Source: Brevundimonas sp. UBA7635
GTDB taxonomy: Bacteria; Pseudomonadota; Alphaproteobacteria; Caulobacterales; Caulobacteraceae
Reading direction: 5' to 3'
Assembly: GCA_002483865.1 (NCBI GenBank)
Contig: DLIT01000115.1
Coordinates: 1 to 23,382, forward strand
DNA length: 23,382 nt
A program made the position numbers and the translations under genes. Below are positions 13,750 through 22,753 of the stretch, piece by piece. The notes below the pieces were generated by a model that saw only the letters and a program-made list of their open reading frames with translations, had not been told where the DNA came from and ran no database searches. The number at the start of each line of letters is the position of its first letter. Position 1 is the first letter of the stretch.

Positions 13750-15093
13750 ATGCAAGTCGTCGAAAAGTCGAACGAAGGCCTCAGCCGCGTGATCGCGGTG
13801 ACCATTCCCGTAGCCGAGCTGAACGAAAAGCTCGAAGCGCGCATCAAGGAAGTTGCGCCGCAGATGAAGCTGAAAGGCTTCCGCCCGGGCAAGGTGCCGG
13901 CTTCGTATGTCAAGAAGACCTTTGGCCGTGACTTCATGGGCGAGATCATCAACGCCTCGCTGAACGAAACCAGTCAGGCGGCCCTCGAAGAAGCCAAGAT
14001 CCGTCCGGCCGCTCCTGCCGAGATGAAGCTGATCTCGGACATGGACAAGGTCATCGCCGGTGAGGATGACCTGTCGTATGAAATGTCGCTGGAAATCATG
14101 CCGGAGTTCACCCCGGTTGACCCGGCATCGCTGAAACTGGAACGCCCGACCTATGAGGCCTCGGACGCAGATCTGGAAGAAGCCCTGAAGGAACTGGCCT
14201 CGCAGGCCAAGTCCTATGAAGACAAGAAGGGCAAGACGCCCAAGGCCGCGGAAGGCGACCAACTGACCATCGACTTCGTTGGCAAGCTGGACGGCGAAGT
14301 CTTCGAAGGCGGCTCGGCTGAAGACGCTGACCTGGTGATCGGTTCGAACCGCTTCATCCCGGGCTTCGAAGAGCAGCTGAAGGGTGCCAAGGTCGGCGAA
14401 GAGAAGACCATCGAGGTGACCTTCCCGGAAGACTACCAGGCCAAGAACCTGGCCGGTAAGCTGGCAACCTTCGACATCAAGGTTAAGGCCATCAAGGCTG
14501 AAGCCGAAGCCAAGATTGACGACGAGTTTGCCACCCGCATCGGCCTGGAGTCGCTGGACAAGCTGAAGGAACTGTTGAAGCAGAACCTCGACCAGCAATA
14601 CGTCGGTGCCGCTCGCTTCAAGCTGAAGCGCGCCCTGCTGGACCAACTGGACGAAGCCCATAGCTTCGACCTGCCGCCGAAGATGGTGGAAGCCGAGTTT
14701 GACGGCATCTGGGCCCAGGTGTCGGCTGACAAGGATGCTGGCAACCTGCCGGAAGAAGACGCTGCCAAGTCCGAAGAAGACCTGAAAGCTGAATACAAGA
14801 CGATCGCCGAGCGCCGCGTGCGCCTGGGCCTGGTGCTGGCTGAAATCGGCCGCGCCAACGACGTCACCGTCTCGGACCAGGAACTGACCAACGCCATCAT
14901 CAACGAAGCCCGCAATTATCCGGGTCAGGAGAAGATGGTTCTGGACTTCTATCGCCAGAACCCGAACGCCGCTGCCCAGCTACGCGCCCCGATCTATGAA
15001 GAAAAGGTCGTCGACCTGATCGTCTCCAAGGCCGAGGTCAAGGACGTGGCGATCTCGAAGGAAGACCTGCTCAAGGACGAAGACGAGGGCTAA
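13750..15093 (+). CDS. tig: Trigger factor (ribosome-associated chaperone)
   Basis: A 447-aa trigger factor, which binds ribosomal protein L23 at the exit tunnel and shields nascent chains. The N-terminal ribosome-binding domain starts with the family-typical MQVVEKSNEGLSR and holds the signature GFRPGKVP (43-50). The FKBP-type peptidyl-prolyl isomerase domain follows at about 160-245 (GDQLTIDFVGKLDGEVFEGG, FIPGFEEQLKGAKVGEEKTIEVTFPEDY). The helical C-terminal arm domain runs from about 250 to the end. ATG 13750 is chosen over ATG 13717 because homologues start MQV. A near-consensus promoter lies upstream and a strong terminator follows, so it is probably monocistronic. Its place ahead of clpP, clpX and lon is the common bacterial order, interrupted here by other genes. 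Confidence 0.97.
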   Translation: MQVVEKSNEGLSRVIAVTIPVAELNEKLEARIKEVAPQMKLKGFRPGKVPASYVKKTFGRDFMGEIINASLNETSQAALEEAKIRPAAPAEMKLISDMDKVIAGEDDLSYEMSLEIMPEFTPVDPASLKLERPTYEASDADLEEALKELASQAKSYEDKKGKTPKAAEGDQLTIDFVGKLDGEVFEGGSAEDADLVIGSNRFIPGFEEQLKGAKVGEEKTIEVTFPEDYQAKNLAGKLATFDIKVKAIKAEAEAKIDDEFATRIGLESLDKLKELLKQNLDQQYVGAARFKLKRALLDQLDEAHSFDLPPKMVEAEFDGIWAQVSADKDAGNLPEEDAAKSEEDLKAEYKTIAERRVRLGLVLAEIGRANDVTVSDQELTNAIINEARNYPGQEKMVLDFYRQNPNAAAQLRAPIYEEKVVDLIVSKAEVKDVAISKEDLLKDEDEG

Positions 15094-15137
15094 CGCGGTT
15101 CTCTGTTCACATACAGTTCATGTAAATAGCGTGAAAG

Positions 15138-15173
15138 TGGGGGTCGCCGAACGGGGCGATCCCCATTTTTTTT
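15138..15173 (+). terminator. Rho-independent terminator of tig
   Basis: TGGGGGTCGCC (15138-15148) pairs with GGCGATCCCCA (15155-15165), an 11-bp stem with one G-T pair, followed by eight T (15166-15173). It lies 45 nt after the tig stop codon. Confidence 0.92.
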
Positions 15174-15196
15174 AACGAACCAGCGGGAGAGGGAGC

Positions 15197-16108
15197 ATGG
15201 TTGGTTTTGCAGGGCTTTTAGCCGCCGCCGCCGTTTGGGGCGGGGTGGCATCGGGGCAGGAACAGCCTCAGAGCGACCCGGGTGCAGCTGCAACCGTCGC
15301 CGACATCGAAGTGACCCAGGCCAAGGACTACGACGAAACGCGCAAGGAGGTCGAAGCCTTCGTGGGCAGATATATGCTGGCACCTCCCGGCCAAACTCTG
15401 GCGCGGTGGACCCGGCCGGTTTGTATTGCAACCGGCCACCTGCGCGAGCCTCATGCACAGGCGATCATTGATAGAATTGCCCGACGCATCTTTGAAGTCG
15501 GGGGAGACGTTGCCGGCCCCGGCTGTCGCGCTGATGTCATTATCGTCGGGGCCGAGGATGGAGCTGCTACAGCCCGGGACCTCGTGGAGAGGGACCGCCA
15601 AAGCTTTGTCCCGGCAGTGTCATCGACCGATCTGGGCGAAAAGGCGCTGGAAAGCTTTATGACGGTCGATCAACCCGTGCGTTGGTGGCATGTCAATATG
15701 CCCGTCGAAGTCAGGACTGGTACGATTGCCACGACGTTGAAGGGAGAAGAGCCGATCATAGTCAATGTCAGCAGCGGTTCGCACCTGAACCGCAATGTTC
15801 GCAATGACATGGCGCGTGTTTTCATCATCGTGGAATTCGCGAAGCTTCCTGCGGATTTGCGGATGACGGCCCTGGTCGATTATCTGGCCTTTCTCGCAAT
15901 GGCCCAGGTATCGCCGGACAAAAGCTTCGACAATGTCGATACGGTCCTGAACGCTCTGGACGATCCCGCCCGCTACGACGGCATGACGGAATGGGACATG
16001 GAATATCTGAAGGCCCTCTATCGCGTTCGGGGAGATCGTCATTCAGTCGCGCACCAGACCCAGGACATCAGCCTTGACGTCCTGCGTCAAAGGCAGGGCC
16101 TCTGGTGA
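15197..16108 (+). CDS. Secreted protein of unknown function
   Basis: A 303-aa protein that I recognise only as a type of exported protein recurring in Caulobacterales and related groups; I know no function. The N-terminus (MVGFAGLLAAAAVWGGVASG-Q) looks like a signal peptide, though it lacks the usual early basic residue. The mature part has an alpha/beta look. It starts with a region containing a probable disulfide pair (Cys in RPVCIATG and Cys in GPGCRADVIIV), then a central segment around VRWWHVNMPVEVRTG, and a C-terminal block with VFIIVEFAKLPADLRMTALVDYLAFLAMAQVSP. GGGAGAGGGAGC stands directly before the ATG. It sits between tig and clpP, after a terminator. The reading frame is intact. 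Envelope localisation is inferred. Confidence 0.75.
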   Translation: MVGFAGLLAAAAVWGGVASGQEQPQSDPGAAATVADIEVTQAKDYDETRKEVEAFVGRYMLAPPGQTLARWTRPVCIATGHLREPHAQAIIDRIARRIFEVGGDVAGPGCRADVIIVGAEDGAATARDLVERDRQSFVPAVSSTDLGEKALESFMTVDQPVRWWHVNMPVEVRTGTIATTLKGEEPIIVNVSSGSHLNRNVRNDMARVFIIVEFAKLPADLRMTALVDYLAFLAMAQVSPDKSFDNVDTVLNALDDPARYDGMTEWDMEYLKALYRVRGDRHSVAHQTQDISLDVLRQRQGLW

Positions 16109-16126
16109 CGAAAAGTCCCAAGTGAC

Positions 16127-16155
16127 TTGCGCATAACGGGCCTGATCGCGATATG
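16127..16155 (+). promoter_or_regulatory. Possible clpP promoter
   Basis: TTGCGC (16127-16132) and GATATG (16150-16155) are 17 nt apart, 54 nt before the clpP start. Both boxes are imperfect. The sequence before the -35 (ACTTGCG) could also be part of a heat-shock -35 element. Confidence 0.3.
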
Positions 16156-16208
16156 CTGCTGCCAGGAGGGGGCGACTCAAAGCGCGTCCCCCGCACCCGA
16201 GAGAGTCT

Positions 16209-16850
16209 ATGCGCGATCCGATTGATTACATCTCCAACAACCTGGTGCCGATGGTTGTGGAGCAGTCCAGCCGTGGCGAGCGGTCCTTTGACATTTTCTC
16301 GCGCCTGCTGCGTGAACGGATCATCTTCCTGACCGGCCCGTTCGAGGACGGCATGGCCTCGCTGATCTGCGCCCAGCTGCTGTTCCTGGAATCGGAAAAT
16401 CCGAAGAAGGAAATCAGCATGTACATCAACAGCCCGGGCGGTCAGGTGACCTCTGCGCTGGCGATCTACGACACCATGCAATACATCCGCTCGCCGGTTT
16501 CGACCGTGGTGATGGGCATGGCTGCATCAGCCGGGTCGCTGATCCTGACGGCGGGTGAGGCGGGCCAACGCGTGGCCCTGCCGAACGCCCGCGTCATGGT
16601 GCACCAACCCTCGGGCGGCTTCCGCGGCACGGCCTCGGACATCGAGCGCCACGCCGAGGACATTATCCAGACCAAGCGTCGTCTGAACGAGATCTACGTC
16701 CATCACACGGGCCGGACCTATGAAGAGGTCGAGCGCACCCTGGACCGCGACCACTTCATGACGGCCGAGGAAGCCAAGGCCTGGGGCATCGTCGACCACG
16801 TCTATGACAAGCGCACCGAAGCCGATGCCGACGGTGTGAAGGCACCCTAA
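16209..16850 (+). CDS. clpP: ClpP protease proteolytic subunit
   Basis: A 213-aa ClpP serine peptidase, the tetradecameric chamber that degrades substrates unfolded by ClpX (and ClpA). The triad is complete: Ser107 in GMAASAGS, His132 in MVHQPSGG, Asp181 in LDRDHFM. The oligomer-forming INSPGG loop (73-78) is present. The N-terminus [34 protein letters not shown] is the normal alphaproteobacterial form, and the short propeptide would be removed before the MVVEQ segment. CGAGAGAGT precedes the ATG. In Caulobacter crescentus clpP and clpX are separate transcription units with cicA between them, and this window shows the same order. A hairpin follows the gene. Confidence 0.97.
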   Translation: MRDPIDYISNNLVPMVVEQSSRGERSFDIFSRLLRERIIFLTGPFEDGMASLICAQLLFLESENPKKEISMYINSPGGQVTSALAIYDTMQYIRSPVSTVVMGMAASAGSLILTAGEAGQRVALPNARVMVHQPSGGFRGTASDIERHAEDIIQTKRRLNEIYVHHTGRTYEEVERTLDRDHFMTAEEAKAWGIVDHVYDKRTEADADGVKAP

Positions 16851-16879
16851 TTCGGCGCTTCAATCCGAGGTTTAAGTCG

Positions 16880-16907
16880 GGGGCGGGTTCCACAGCGAAT
16901 TCGCCCC
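16880..16907 (+). terminator. Hairpin after clpP
   Basis: GGGGCGGGTTC (16880-16890) can pair over 11 positions (two G-T) with GAATTCGCCCC (16897-16907) around a 6-nt loop. No T-run follows. It lies 30 nt after the clpP stop codon, which suggests a transcript end or a stabilising structure. Confidence 0.45.
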
Positions 16908-16944
16908 TGAGTCTGACTGGCACATAGACAGAGGGGGCTCTGAC

Positions 16945-17480
16945 ATGAAAATCCGCGACGATGGCCTGCGTTATGGTCTGGTGACTCGCGTGCTGCACTG
17001 GGGCATCGCGGGCTTGTTGCTGTATCAACTGGGCGGTGTGGTGGCGGGCGCAGCCCTGGGCGAGACACCGCTGACCGAGGCCTGGGGATCGTCCCACAAG
17101 ACGGTTGGCGGCCTGCTGTTCGTCCTGGCGGTCCTGCGGGCCCTGTGGGGCTTCTATAACCTGGCCACACGACCGACCGGCATCGGGGGCGTCGTTGGTC
17201 GTCTGGCCGGGATCGGGCATCTGGTGCTCTATGGTCTGATGTTGGCGTGCCGGCCCTGGCGCTTCTGCGCCAGTATGGCTCGGGCCGCGCCTATGAGGTT
17301 TTTGGCCTGACCATCATGCAGGGCGGGGGCGAGCGCATCGAATGGATGATGGCCCCGGCCCGGGCCTATCATGGCCTGCTGGGTTGGGTCCTGCTGGTGG
17401 CGGTTCTGGGCCACATCATCATGGCCCTGGTTCACCATTTCGTCCTGAAAGACGATACGCTGAGGCGCATGGCAGGCTGA
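16945..17480 (+). pseudogene. Cytochrome b561 gene with a one-base frameshift
   Basis: The first frame (16945-17310) encodes a cytochrome b561-type membrane protein: RVLHWGIAGLLLYQLGG, WGSSHKTVGGLLFVLAVLRALWGFYN, GIGHLVLYGLMLA. It then turns into unrelated residues. The expected continuation, PALALLRQYGSGRAYEVFGLTIMQ and then YHGLLGWVLLVAVLGHIIMALVHHF, is in the next frame (17247-17480). One G seems missing in GCG-GTG-CCG at about 17247-17248. Restored, the gene would give about 178 residues with four TM helices and the histidines expected for two b hemes (HWG, SHK, GHLV, YHG, GHI, VHH), the family's usual size. Such proteins pass electrons from quinol or to superoxide/periplasmic acceptors. 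Codon use on both sides is normal, so the change is recent or a sequencing error. Confidence 0.85.
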
Positions 17481-17517
17481 GGCGGTGCCAGCGGCCCCTT
17501 TGTGCTACACAGGAGCC

Positions 17518-17835
17518 ATGCAGTACACGCGCGATTCCAGCGGCACCGTCGAAGTCGACGGCGAGATCTATGAGTGGGAAATCCGTCGCCAGCCCCGCCC
17601 GGTTGGCCGGCACTGGGAGGGTGTGGGCATTGCCCTGCGCCTGAAGGACCACCAGCGAGAGGCCGTGGTCCAGTTCCCCATGCCGCTCAGGCCCAGCGGC
17701 CGCCCCGACCTGGAAAAGAAGAGCATCAGCCTGGATGCGATCCGCAATTCCGTAACGGCGGCCATCGAGGCGGGCTGGAATCCCTATTCGCGCGGCAAGG
17801 TGGTTCAGTTCGACGTCGACGAGAACGGCTTCTGA
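17518..17835 (+). CDS. Small conserved-looking protein, unknown function
   Basis: A 105-aa soluble protein with no signal peptide or membrane segment; I do not recognise a named family. It is rich in short beta strands (TVEVDGEIYEWEIRRQP, GVGIALRLKD, REAVVQFPMPL) followed by a helix (SLDAIRNSVTAAIEAGW) and an acidic C-terminus (VVQFDVDENGF). Codon bias matches the core genes, which supports real coding. ATG 17518 is preceded by ACAGGAG at very short spacing. It starts 38 nt after the cytochrome b561 stop codon and may be co-transcribed with it. It ends 12 nt from the convergent HAD phosphatase gene. Confidence 0.75.
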   Translation: MQYTRDSSGTVEVDGEIYEWEIRRQPRPVGRHWEGVGIALRLKDHQREAVVQFPMPLRPSGRPDLEKKSISLDAIRNSVTAAIEAGWNPYSRGKVVQFDVDENGF

Positions 17836-17847
17836 CCACCCGGTTCG

Positions 17848-18486
17848 TCAGGGCCTTCCCGTAAAGACGCGGAAGCCCTTTTCCTGAGCCATGGCGATCA
17901 TCTCGATGTCCCCGGACGTGTCGCCATAGGCGGCGGCGAGGGCGAGGTCAGGGCCATAGACGGCCTGCAAACGCCTGACCTTTTCGGCGCGGCGGCAGTT
18001 GTTATCCAGAAAGCGCCCGGTGATACGGTCCTGGGAATCGAACTCAAGCCGGGTCCCGATCAGGTTCTCGGCCCCCAGGCGGTGGGCGAACGGGGCGACG
18101 GTCGTTTCCGGTGAGGCGGTCACGATGACGCGGTGCGCGCCCTTGTGGCCCCAGGCCTGCCAGCAGGCGAGGGCGTCAGGACGGAGGAAGCGGTCCCAGA
18201 TCTGATCGGCAAAGCGCTCAGCCTTTGCCTCCAGCTCCGCGCGAGTTGTGCCTGCCAGGAACTGACGCACCGAAGCGGCCTTAATGCGACCTCGGTCGCG
18301 ATCGCCGACATAGGTCACCATGTCCGGCATCATCCCGGCCAGTCCCTGCACCCAGCCGACCGGGCCGACGTGCCATCGCAGAAAAGCGGTGAAGCTGTCT
18401 CGAATCGTCAGCGTCCCATCGAAGTCGAAGGCGACGATGGACTGTCCCGGCGCAGGGGACTGGCAAAACGGAGGAGGGCTGCCCAT
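17848..18486 (-). CDS. cicA: HAD-IB phosphatase, CicA-like
   Basis: A 212-aa HAD-superfamily subfamily IB hydrolase of the phosphoserine phosphatase type. Motif I is FDFDGTLT (nucleophile Asp21, acid/base Asp23), motif II is VTASPE, and motif III with the metal aspartates is YGDTSGDIEM; the conserved Lys is probably in CRRAEKVRRL. The substrate is not shown by the sequence. In Caulobacter crescentus the gene between clpP and clpX is cicA, an HAD-like protein whose overproduction blocks division, and the position here is the same. The symbol therefore rests on synteny plus family. ATG 18486 is used; a TTG at 18495 with AAGG just upstream would add three residues. The gene is divergent from clpX and convergent with the small gene at 17518. 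Confidence 0.88.
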   Translation of the reverse strand: MGSPPPFCQSPAPGQSIVAFDFDGTLTIRDSFTAFLRWHVGPVGWVQGLAGMMPDMVTYVGDRDRGRIKAASVRQFLAGTTRAELEAKAERFADQIWDRFLRPDALACWQAWGHKGAHRVIVTASPETTVAPFAHRLGAENLIGTRLEFDSQDRITGRFLDNNCRRAEKVRRLQAVYGPDLALAAAYGDTSGDIEMIAMAQEKGFRVFTGRP

Positions 18487-18690
18487 GTCAGTCAATAGCC
18501 TTGTTCACTCGAGAAACTGTGTCTTCCTAGACCCTTGATGCACTTTGATGCGCTTCAACAGGGTTGTGGCGGAACGTGTGATGGGTGATTGTCTTTTTTT
18601 GAAGTCTTTCGTGCATAGATTCACGGATCAATCGCGAAGGAAGCGCCTTTCGTCCCATGTTGGGCCGGATCGCGGGAGTGAGAAGGGTCT

Positions 18691-19959
18691 ATGACCAAAG
18701 CCGCAGGCACTGACGCCAAAAGCACCCTCTACTGCTCGTTCTGCGGGAAGAGCCAGCACGAAGTCCGCAAGCTGATTGCGGGACCGACCGTATTCATCTG
18801 CGATGAATGCGTCGAATTGTGCATGGATATCATCCGCGAAGAGCACAAGATCGCCTTCAAGACGACGAAGGACGGTGTTCCGACCCCGAAGGAAATCCGC
18901 GACGTTCTGGACGACTATGTGATCGGTCAGTCCCACGCCAAGAAGGTGCTGTCTGTTGCGGTCCACAACCACTATAAGCGTCTGAACCACGCGACGAAGA
19001 ACAATGACGTCGAGCTGGCCAAGTCGAATATCATGCTTATCGGTCCGACCGGCTCGGGTAAGACCCTGCTGGCCCAGACCCTGGCGCGCATCATTGATGT
19101 GCCGTTCACCATGGCCGACGCCACCACTCTGACCGAAGCCGGTTATGTGGGCGAAGACGTCGAGAATATCATTCTGAAGCTGCTTCAGGCGTCGGACTAT
19201 AACGTCGAGCGGGCCCAGCGCGGTATCGTTTACATCGACGAAATCGACAAGATCAGCCGCAAGTCGGACAATCCCTCGATCACGCGCGACGTGTCGGGCG
19301 AGGGCGTTCAGCAGGCCCTGCTGAAAATCATGGAAGGCACGGTTGCTTCCGTCCCGCCGCAAGGGGGCCGCAAACATCCGCAGCAGGAATTCCTGCAGGT
19401 TGATACCGCCAATATCCTGTTCATCGTCGGCGGTGCCTTCGCTGGTCTGGAAAAGGTCATTTCGGCACGCGGTGACAGCGTCTCGATTGGCTTTGGGGCC
19501 AAGGTCAAGGAAGTGGATGAGCGTCGTACCGGCGACATCCTCAAGCAGGTCGAGCCTGACGACCTGATGCGCTTCGGCCTGATCCCGGAGTTCATCGGCC
19601 GCCTGCCGGTTCTGGCGACCCTGGAGGATCTGGACGAAGAAGCCCTGATCAAGATTCTGACCGAGCCAAAGAATGCCCTGGTCAAGCAGTACAAGCGCCT
19701 GTTCGAGATGGAGAACGTCAACCTGACCTTCACCGACGACGCCTTGTCTGCTGTCGCCAAGAAGGCCATCACCCGCAAGACCGGCGCCCGCGGCCTGCGT
19801 TCCATCCTGGAAGGCATCCTGCTGGAGACCATGTTCGAGCTGCCGACCTTTGAAGGCGTCGAGGAAGTAGTCGTCAACGCCGAGGTGATCGAGGGCAAGG
19901 CCCAGCCTCTGCTGATCTATTCGGAAGCCAAGAAGAAGACGGCCGACGGCGCCGCCTGA
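18691..19959 (+). CDS. clpX: ClpX, ATP-dependent unfoldase of ClpXP
   Basis: A 422-aa AAA+ unfoldase that selects substrates and feeds them to ClpP. The N-terminal C4 zinc-binding domain is visible (Cys15, Cys18, Cys37, Cys40), then Walker A GPTGSGKT (118-125), the GYVG pore loop (151-154), Walker B IVYIDEID (179-186) and the ClpP-binding IGF loop in VSIGFGAKV. Sensor and arginine-finger regions ([21 protein letters not shown]) complete the family. GAGAAGGG precedes the ATG. In Caulobacter ClpXP drives cell-cycle proteolysis (for example of CtrA). A strong terminator follows, so clpX and lon are separate units. Confidence 0.98.
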   Translation: MTKAAGTDAKSTLYCSFCGKSQHEVRKLIAGPTVFICDECVELCMDIIREEHKIAFKTTKDGVPTPKEIRDVLDDYVIGQSHAKKVLSVAVHNHYKRLNHATKNNDVELAKSNIMLIGPTGSGKTLLAQTLARIIDVPFTMADATTLTEAGYVGEDVENIILKLLQASDYNVERAQRGIVYIDEIDKISRKSDNPSITRDVSGEGVQQALLKIMEGTVASVPPQGGRKHPQQEFLQVDTANILFIVGGAFAGLEKVISARGDSVSIGFGAKVKEVDERRTGDILKQVEPDDLMRFGLIPEFIGRLPVLATLEDLDEEALIKILTEPKNALVKQYKRLFEMENVNLTFTDDALSAVAKKAITRKTGARGLRSILEGILLETMFELPTFEGVEEVVVNAEVIEGKAQPLLIYSEAKKKTADGAA

Positions 19960-19985
19960 TCCCTGGCCTGAAGCTATAGGTGAGG

Positions 19986-20013
19986 GGCCCCGGACCGCAC
20001 GTCCGGGGCCTTT
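19986..20013 (+). terminator. Rho-independent terminator of clpX
   Basis: GGCCCCGGAC (19986-19995) pairs perfectly with GTCCGGGGCC (20001-20010) around a 5-nt loop and is followed by TTT. It lies 26 nt after the clpX stop codon. Confidence 0.85.
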
Positions 20014-20093
20014 CGCATCTCTGATCTGTCCGTTGAAACCGTGCCCGCCGGGCACTCCTGGGACAGACAGATGTGGGCGGTTCCCCGGCGACG

Positions 20094-20124
20094 CTTGAAC
20101 CGCGCCCAGTCTGAACCACATACT
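20094..20124 (+). promoter_or_regulatory. Candidate (heat-shock type) promoter of lon
   Basis: CTTGAA (20094-20099) is followed after 16 nt by CCACAT (20116-20121), close to the sigma-32 pattern CTTGAA-N(13-17)-CCCCAT. The same bases also read as TTGAAC-N18-CATACT for the housekeeping factor. It lies about 110 nt before lon. Heat-shock control of lon is usual in proteobacteria. Confidence 0.45.
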
Positions 20125-20234
20125 GTCGGAAACGCCGTCGGAATCGACGGACCGGGACGTCGCGCCAAGGCATTTCGTTGAGGCAGTCATCCCGGTGGGC
20201 CGGAGATCCACAATGGCCCTGGAAAGTAAGCATC

Positions 20235-22634
20235 ATGACCGAGAGCAAAATCCTCCCCGTCCTGCCGCTGAGAGACATTGTTGTCTTTCCGCACATGGTC
20301 GTGCCGCTGTTCGTCGGCCGCGAGAAATCGGTGCGCGCCCTCGACGAGATCATGAAGGGTGACAAGCAGATCCTGCTGGCCACCCAGAAGAACTCTGTCG
20401 ACGACGATCCGGCACCGGACGCTATCTACCAGACCGGCGTCATGGCCACGGTTCTGCAGCTGCTTAAGCTGCCCGACGGCACCGTGAAGGTGCTGGTCGA
20501 AGGCAAGAGTCGTGCGCGCCTGGTCCGGTTCACCGACCGTGAGGATTACTACGAAGCCGAAGCTGTCGAGATCGCCGACGACGAGGGTGACACCTCCCAG
20601 AGCGAAGCTCTGGTGCGCGCGGTCGTCGAGCAGTTCGAAAACTACGTGAAGCTGAACAAGAAGGTCCCGCCTGAGGCCCTCAGCTCCATTCCGCAGATCA
20701 GCGACGCCTCCAAACTTGCCGACAGCGTGGCCGCTCATCTGTCGGTGAAGATCGCCGACAAGCAGGGCCTGCTGGAAACCATCGCCGTCCCCGAGCGCCT
20801 GGAACGGGTCTATGGCCTGATGGAAGGCGAGATCTCGGTCCTTCAGGTCGAGAAAAAGATCCGCTCGCGCGTCAAGCGCCAGATGGAGAAGACCCAGCGC
20901 GAATATTATCTCAACGAGCAGATGAAGGCGATCCAGCGCGAACTGGGCGAGACCGACGATGCTCGTGATGAGCTGATGGAGTTGGAAAAGCGCATCGCCA
21001 AGACCAAGCTGTCCAAGGAAGCGCGCACCAAGGCCGAGGCGGAGCTGAAGAAGCTGCGCAACATGTCACCCATGTCGGCGGAATCCACGGTTGTTCGCAA
21101 CTATCTGGACTGGCTGCTGGGCATTCCGTGGGGCAAGGCCAAGACCAAGCCCATCGACCTGCAGAAGGCCGAAGATATCCTTGAAGAAGACCACTATGGC
21201 CTGGAAAAGGTCAAAGAACGGATCATCGAATATCTGGCAGTGCAGGCGCGGACCGGCTCGCTGAAGGGGCCGATCCTCTGCCTCGTTGGTCCTCCCGGCG
21301 TGGGTAAGACCTCACTGGCGCAGTCCATCGCCAAGGCGACGGGGCGTGAATATGTCCGTATGTCGCTGGGCGGCGTGCGCGACGAGGCCGAGATCCGTGG
21401 CCACCGCCGCACCTATATCGGCTCGATGCCGGGCAAGATCATCCAGTCGATGAAGAAGGCGAAGACCACCAACGCCTTCATCCTGCTGGACGAGATCGAC
21501 AAGCTGGGGGCCGACTGGCGCGGCGACCCGTCATCGGCCCTGCTGGAAGTGCTGGATCCGGCCCAGAACTCGACCTTCGGCGACCACTACCTGGAGGTCG
21601 ACTATGACCTGTCCCAGGTCATGTTCGTCACCACGGCCAACAGCCTGAACATGCCTCAGCCCCTGATGGACCGGATGGAGATCATCCGTGTCAGTGGCTA
21701 CACCGAGGACGAAAAGGTCGAGATCGCCAAGCGCCACGTCCTGCCAAAGCAGATGAAGGACCATGGCCTGAAAGAGGGTGAGCTGAACATCCCCGAACAG
21801 ACCATCCGTGACTTGATCCGCTACTACACCCGTGAAGCCGGTGTACGTTCGCTGGAACGTGCCCTGGGCGGGCTGGCCCGCAAGGCCGTGCGCGAGATGG
21901 CCAAAACCAAGGCCACGACGATCAATGTGGATGAGGCCAAGCTGGCTGAGTACGCAGGCGTGAAGAAGTTCCGCTATGGCGAAACAGACGCCGAGGACCA
22001 GGTCGGAATTGTTACGGGCCTGGCCTGGACGGAGTTCGGCGGCGACATCCTGACGATCGAGGCCATCAAGATGCCGGGACGCGGTCGCATGACCGTGACT
22101 GGTAACCTGAAGGACGTGATGAAGGAGTCCATCTCGGCGGCGGCCTCCTATGTCCGCAGTCGCTCGTTGGCCTTTGGCGTCAAGCCGCCGGTCTTTGAAA
22201 AGACCGACATCCACGTCCACGTGCCCGATGGTGCCACGCCCAAGGACGGTCCGTCGGCCGGTGTGGCCATGACTGTGGCCATGGTCTCGGTTCTGACGGG
22301 CATTCCGATCCGCAAGGACATCGCAATGACGGGCGAAATCACCCTGCGTGGTCGCGTCACGGCTATTGGTGGCCTGAAAGAGAAGCTGCTTGCGGCCCTG
22401 CGTTCGGGCGTGAAGACGGTTCTGATCCCTCAGGAGAACGAGAAGGATCTGGAAGACGTGCCTGAGAATGTGAAGTCGGCGCTTGAGATTGTTCCCATCT
22501 CGACCGCGGATGAAGCACTCAAGTGGTCGCTGACCGGCACCCTGACGCCGGTAGAGTGGGATGAGGTCGCTGAGCCGCTTCTACCCGTGCCGCCAGCATC
22601 GACTGCAGCGGGCGGTGCTGCCGTCAGTCACTAG
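20235..22634 (+). CDS. lon: Lon ATP-dependent protease
   Basis: A 799-aa LonA protease, a hexameric AAA+ serine protease that removes damaged and regulatory proteins. The N-terminal substrate-binding domain begins [26 protein letters not shown] and spans about 1-200, followed by a coiled region with [21 protein letters not shown]. The AAA+ module has Walker A GPPGVGKT (352-359) and Walker [11 protein letters not shown] (Asp419/Glu420). The C-terminal peptidase domain has the Ser-Lys dyad Ser674 (PKDGPSAG) and Lys717 ([10 protein letters not shown]), 43 residues apart as in the E. coli enzyme. ATG 20235 gives the family N-terminus; an in-frame ATG at 20178 would add 19 poor residues. In Caulobacter Lon degrades DnaA and CcrM. 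The lon-HU gene order is conserved in proteobacteria. Confidence 0.98.
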   Translation: MTESKILPVLPLRDIVVFPHMVVPLFVGREKSVRALDEIMKGDKQILLATQKNSVDDDPAPDAIYQTGVMATVLQLLKLPDGTVKVLVEGKSRARLVRFTDREDYYEAEAVEIADDEGDTSQSEALVRAVVEQFENYVKLNKKVPPEALSSIPQISDASKLADSVAAHLSVKIADKQGLLETIAVPERLERVYGLMEGEISVLQVEKKIRSRVKRQMEKTQREYYLNEQMKAIQRELGETDDARDELMELEKRIAKTKLSKEARTKAEAELKKLRNMSPMSAESTVVRNYLDWLLGIPWGKAKTKPIDLQKAEDILEEDHYGLEKVKERIIEYLAVQARTGSLKGPILCLVGPPGVGKTSLAQSIAKATGREYVRMSLGGVRDEAEIRGHRRTYIGSMPGKIIQSMKKAKTTNAFILLDEIDKLGADWRGDPSSALLEVLDPAQNSTFGDHYLEVDYDLSQVMFVTTANSLNMPQPLMDRMEIIRVSGYTEDEKVEIAKRHVLPKQMKDHGLKEGELNIPEQTIRDLIRYYTREAGVRSLERALGGLARKAVREMAKTKATTINVDEAKLAEYAGVKKFRYGETDAEDQVGIVTGLAWTEFGGDILTIEAIKMPGRGRMTVTGNLKDVMKESISAAASYVRSRSLAFGVKPPVFEKTDIHVHVPDGATPKDGPSAGVAMTVAMVSVLTGIPIRKDIAMTGEITLRGRVTAIGGLKEKLLAALRSGVKTVLIPQENEKDLEDVPENVKSALEIVPISTADEALKWSLTGTLTPVEWDEVAEPLLPVPPASTAAGGAAVSH

Positions 22635-22657
22635 GTCTCAAGAACCTTGAAAAATTG

Positions 22658-22692
22658 GCGCGGCTCGGGGAAACCGGGTCGCGCTTGTTTTT
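22658..22692 (+). terminator. Rho-independent terminator of lon
   Basis: GCGCGGCTCGG (22658-22668) pairs over 11 positions (two G-T) with CCGGGTCGCGC (22674-22684) around GGAAA, followed by TTGTTTTT (22685-22692). It lies 23 nt after the lon stop codon. Confidence 0.88.
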
Positions 22693-22753
22693 GACTTCCA
22701 CGTCAGATTATGCGCCACCTGTTCTTTCAAATGCGATTTCGGGGGAGTATCGC

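Noticed and set aside
18628..20211. 527-codon open frame antisense to clpX
   Set aside because: Same reason: it mirrors the clpX codons and shows no domain, and the clpX evidence is decisive.
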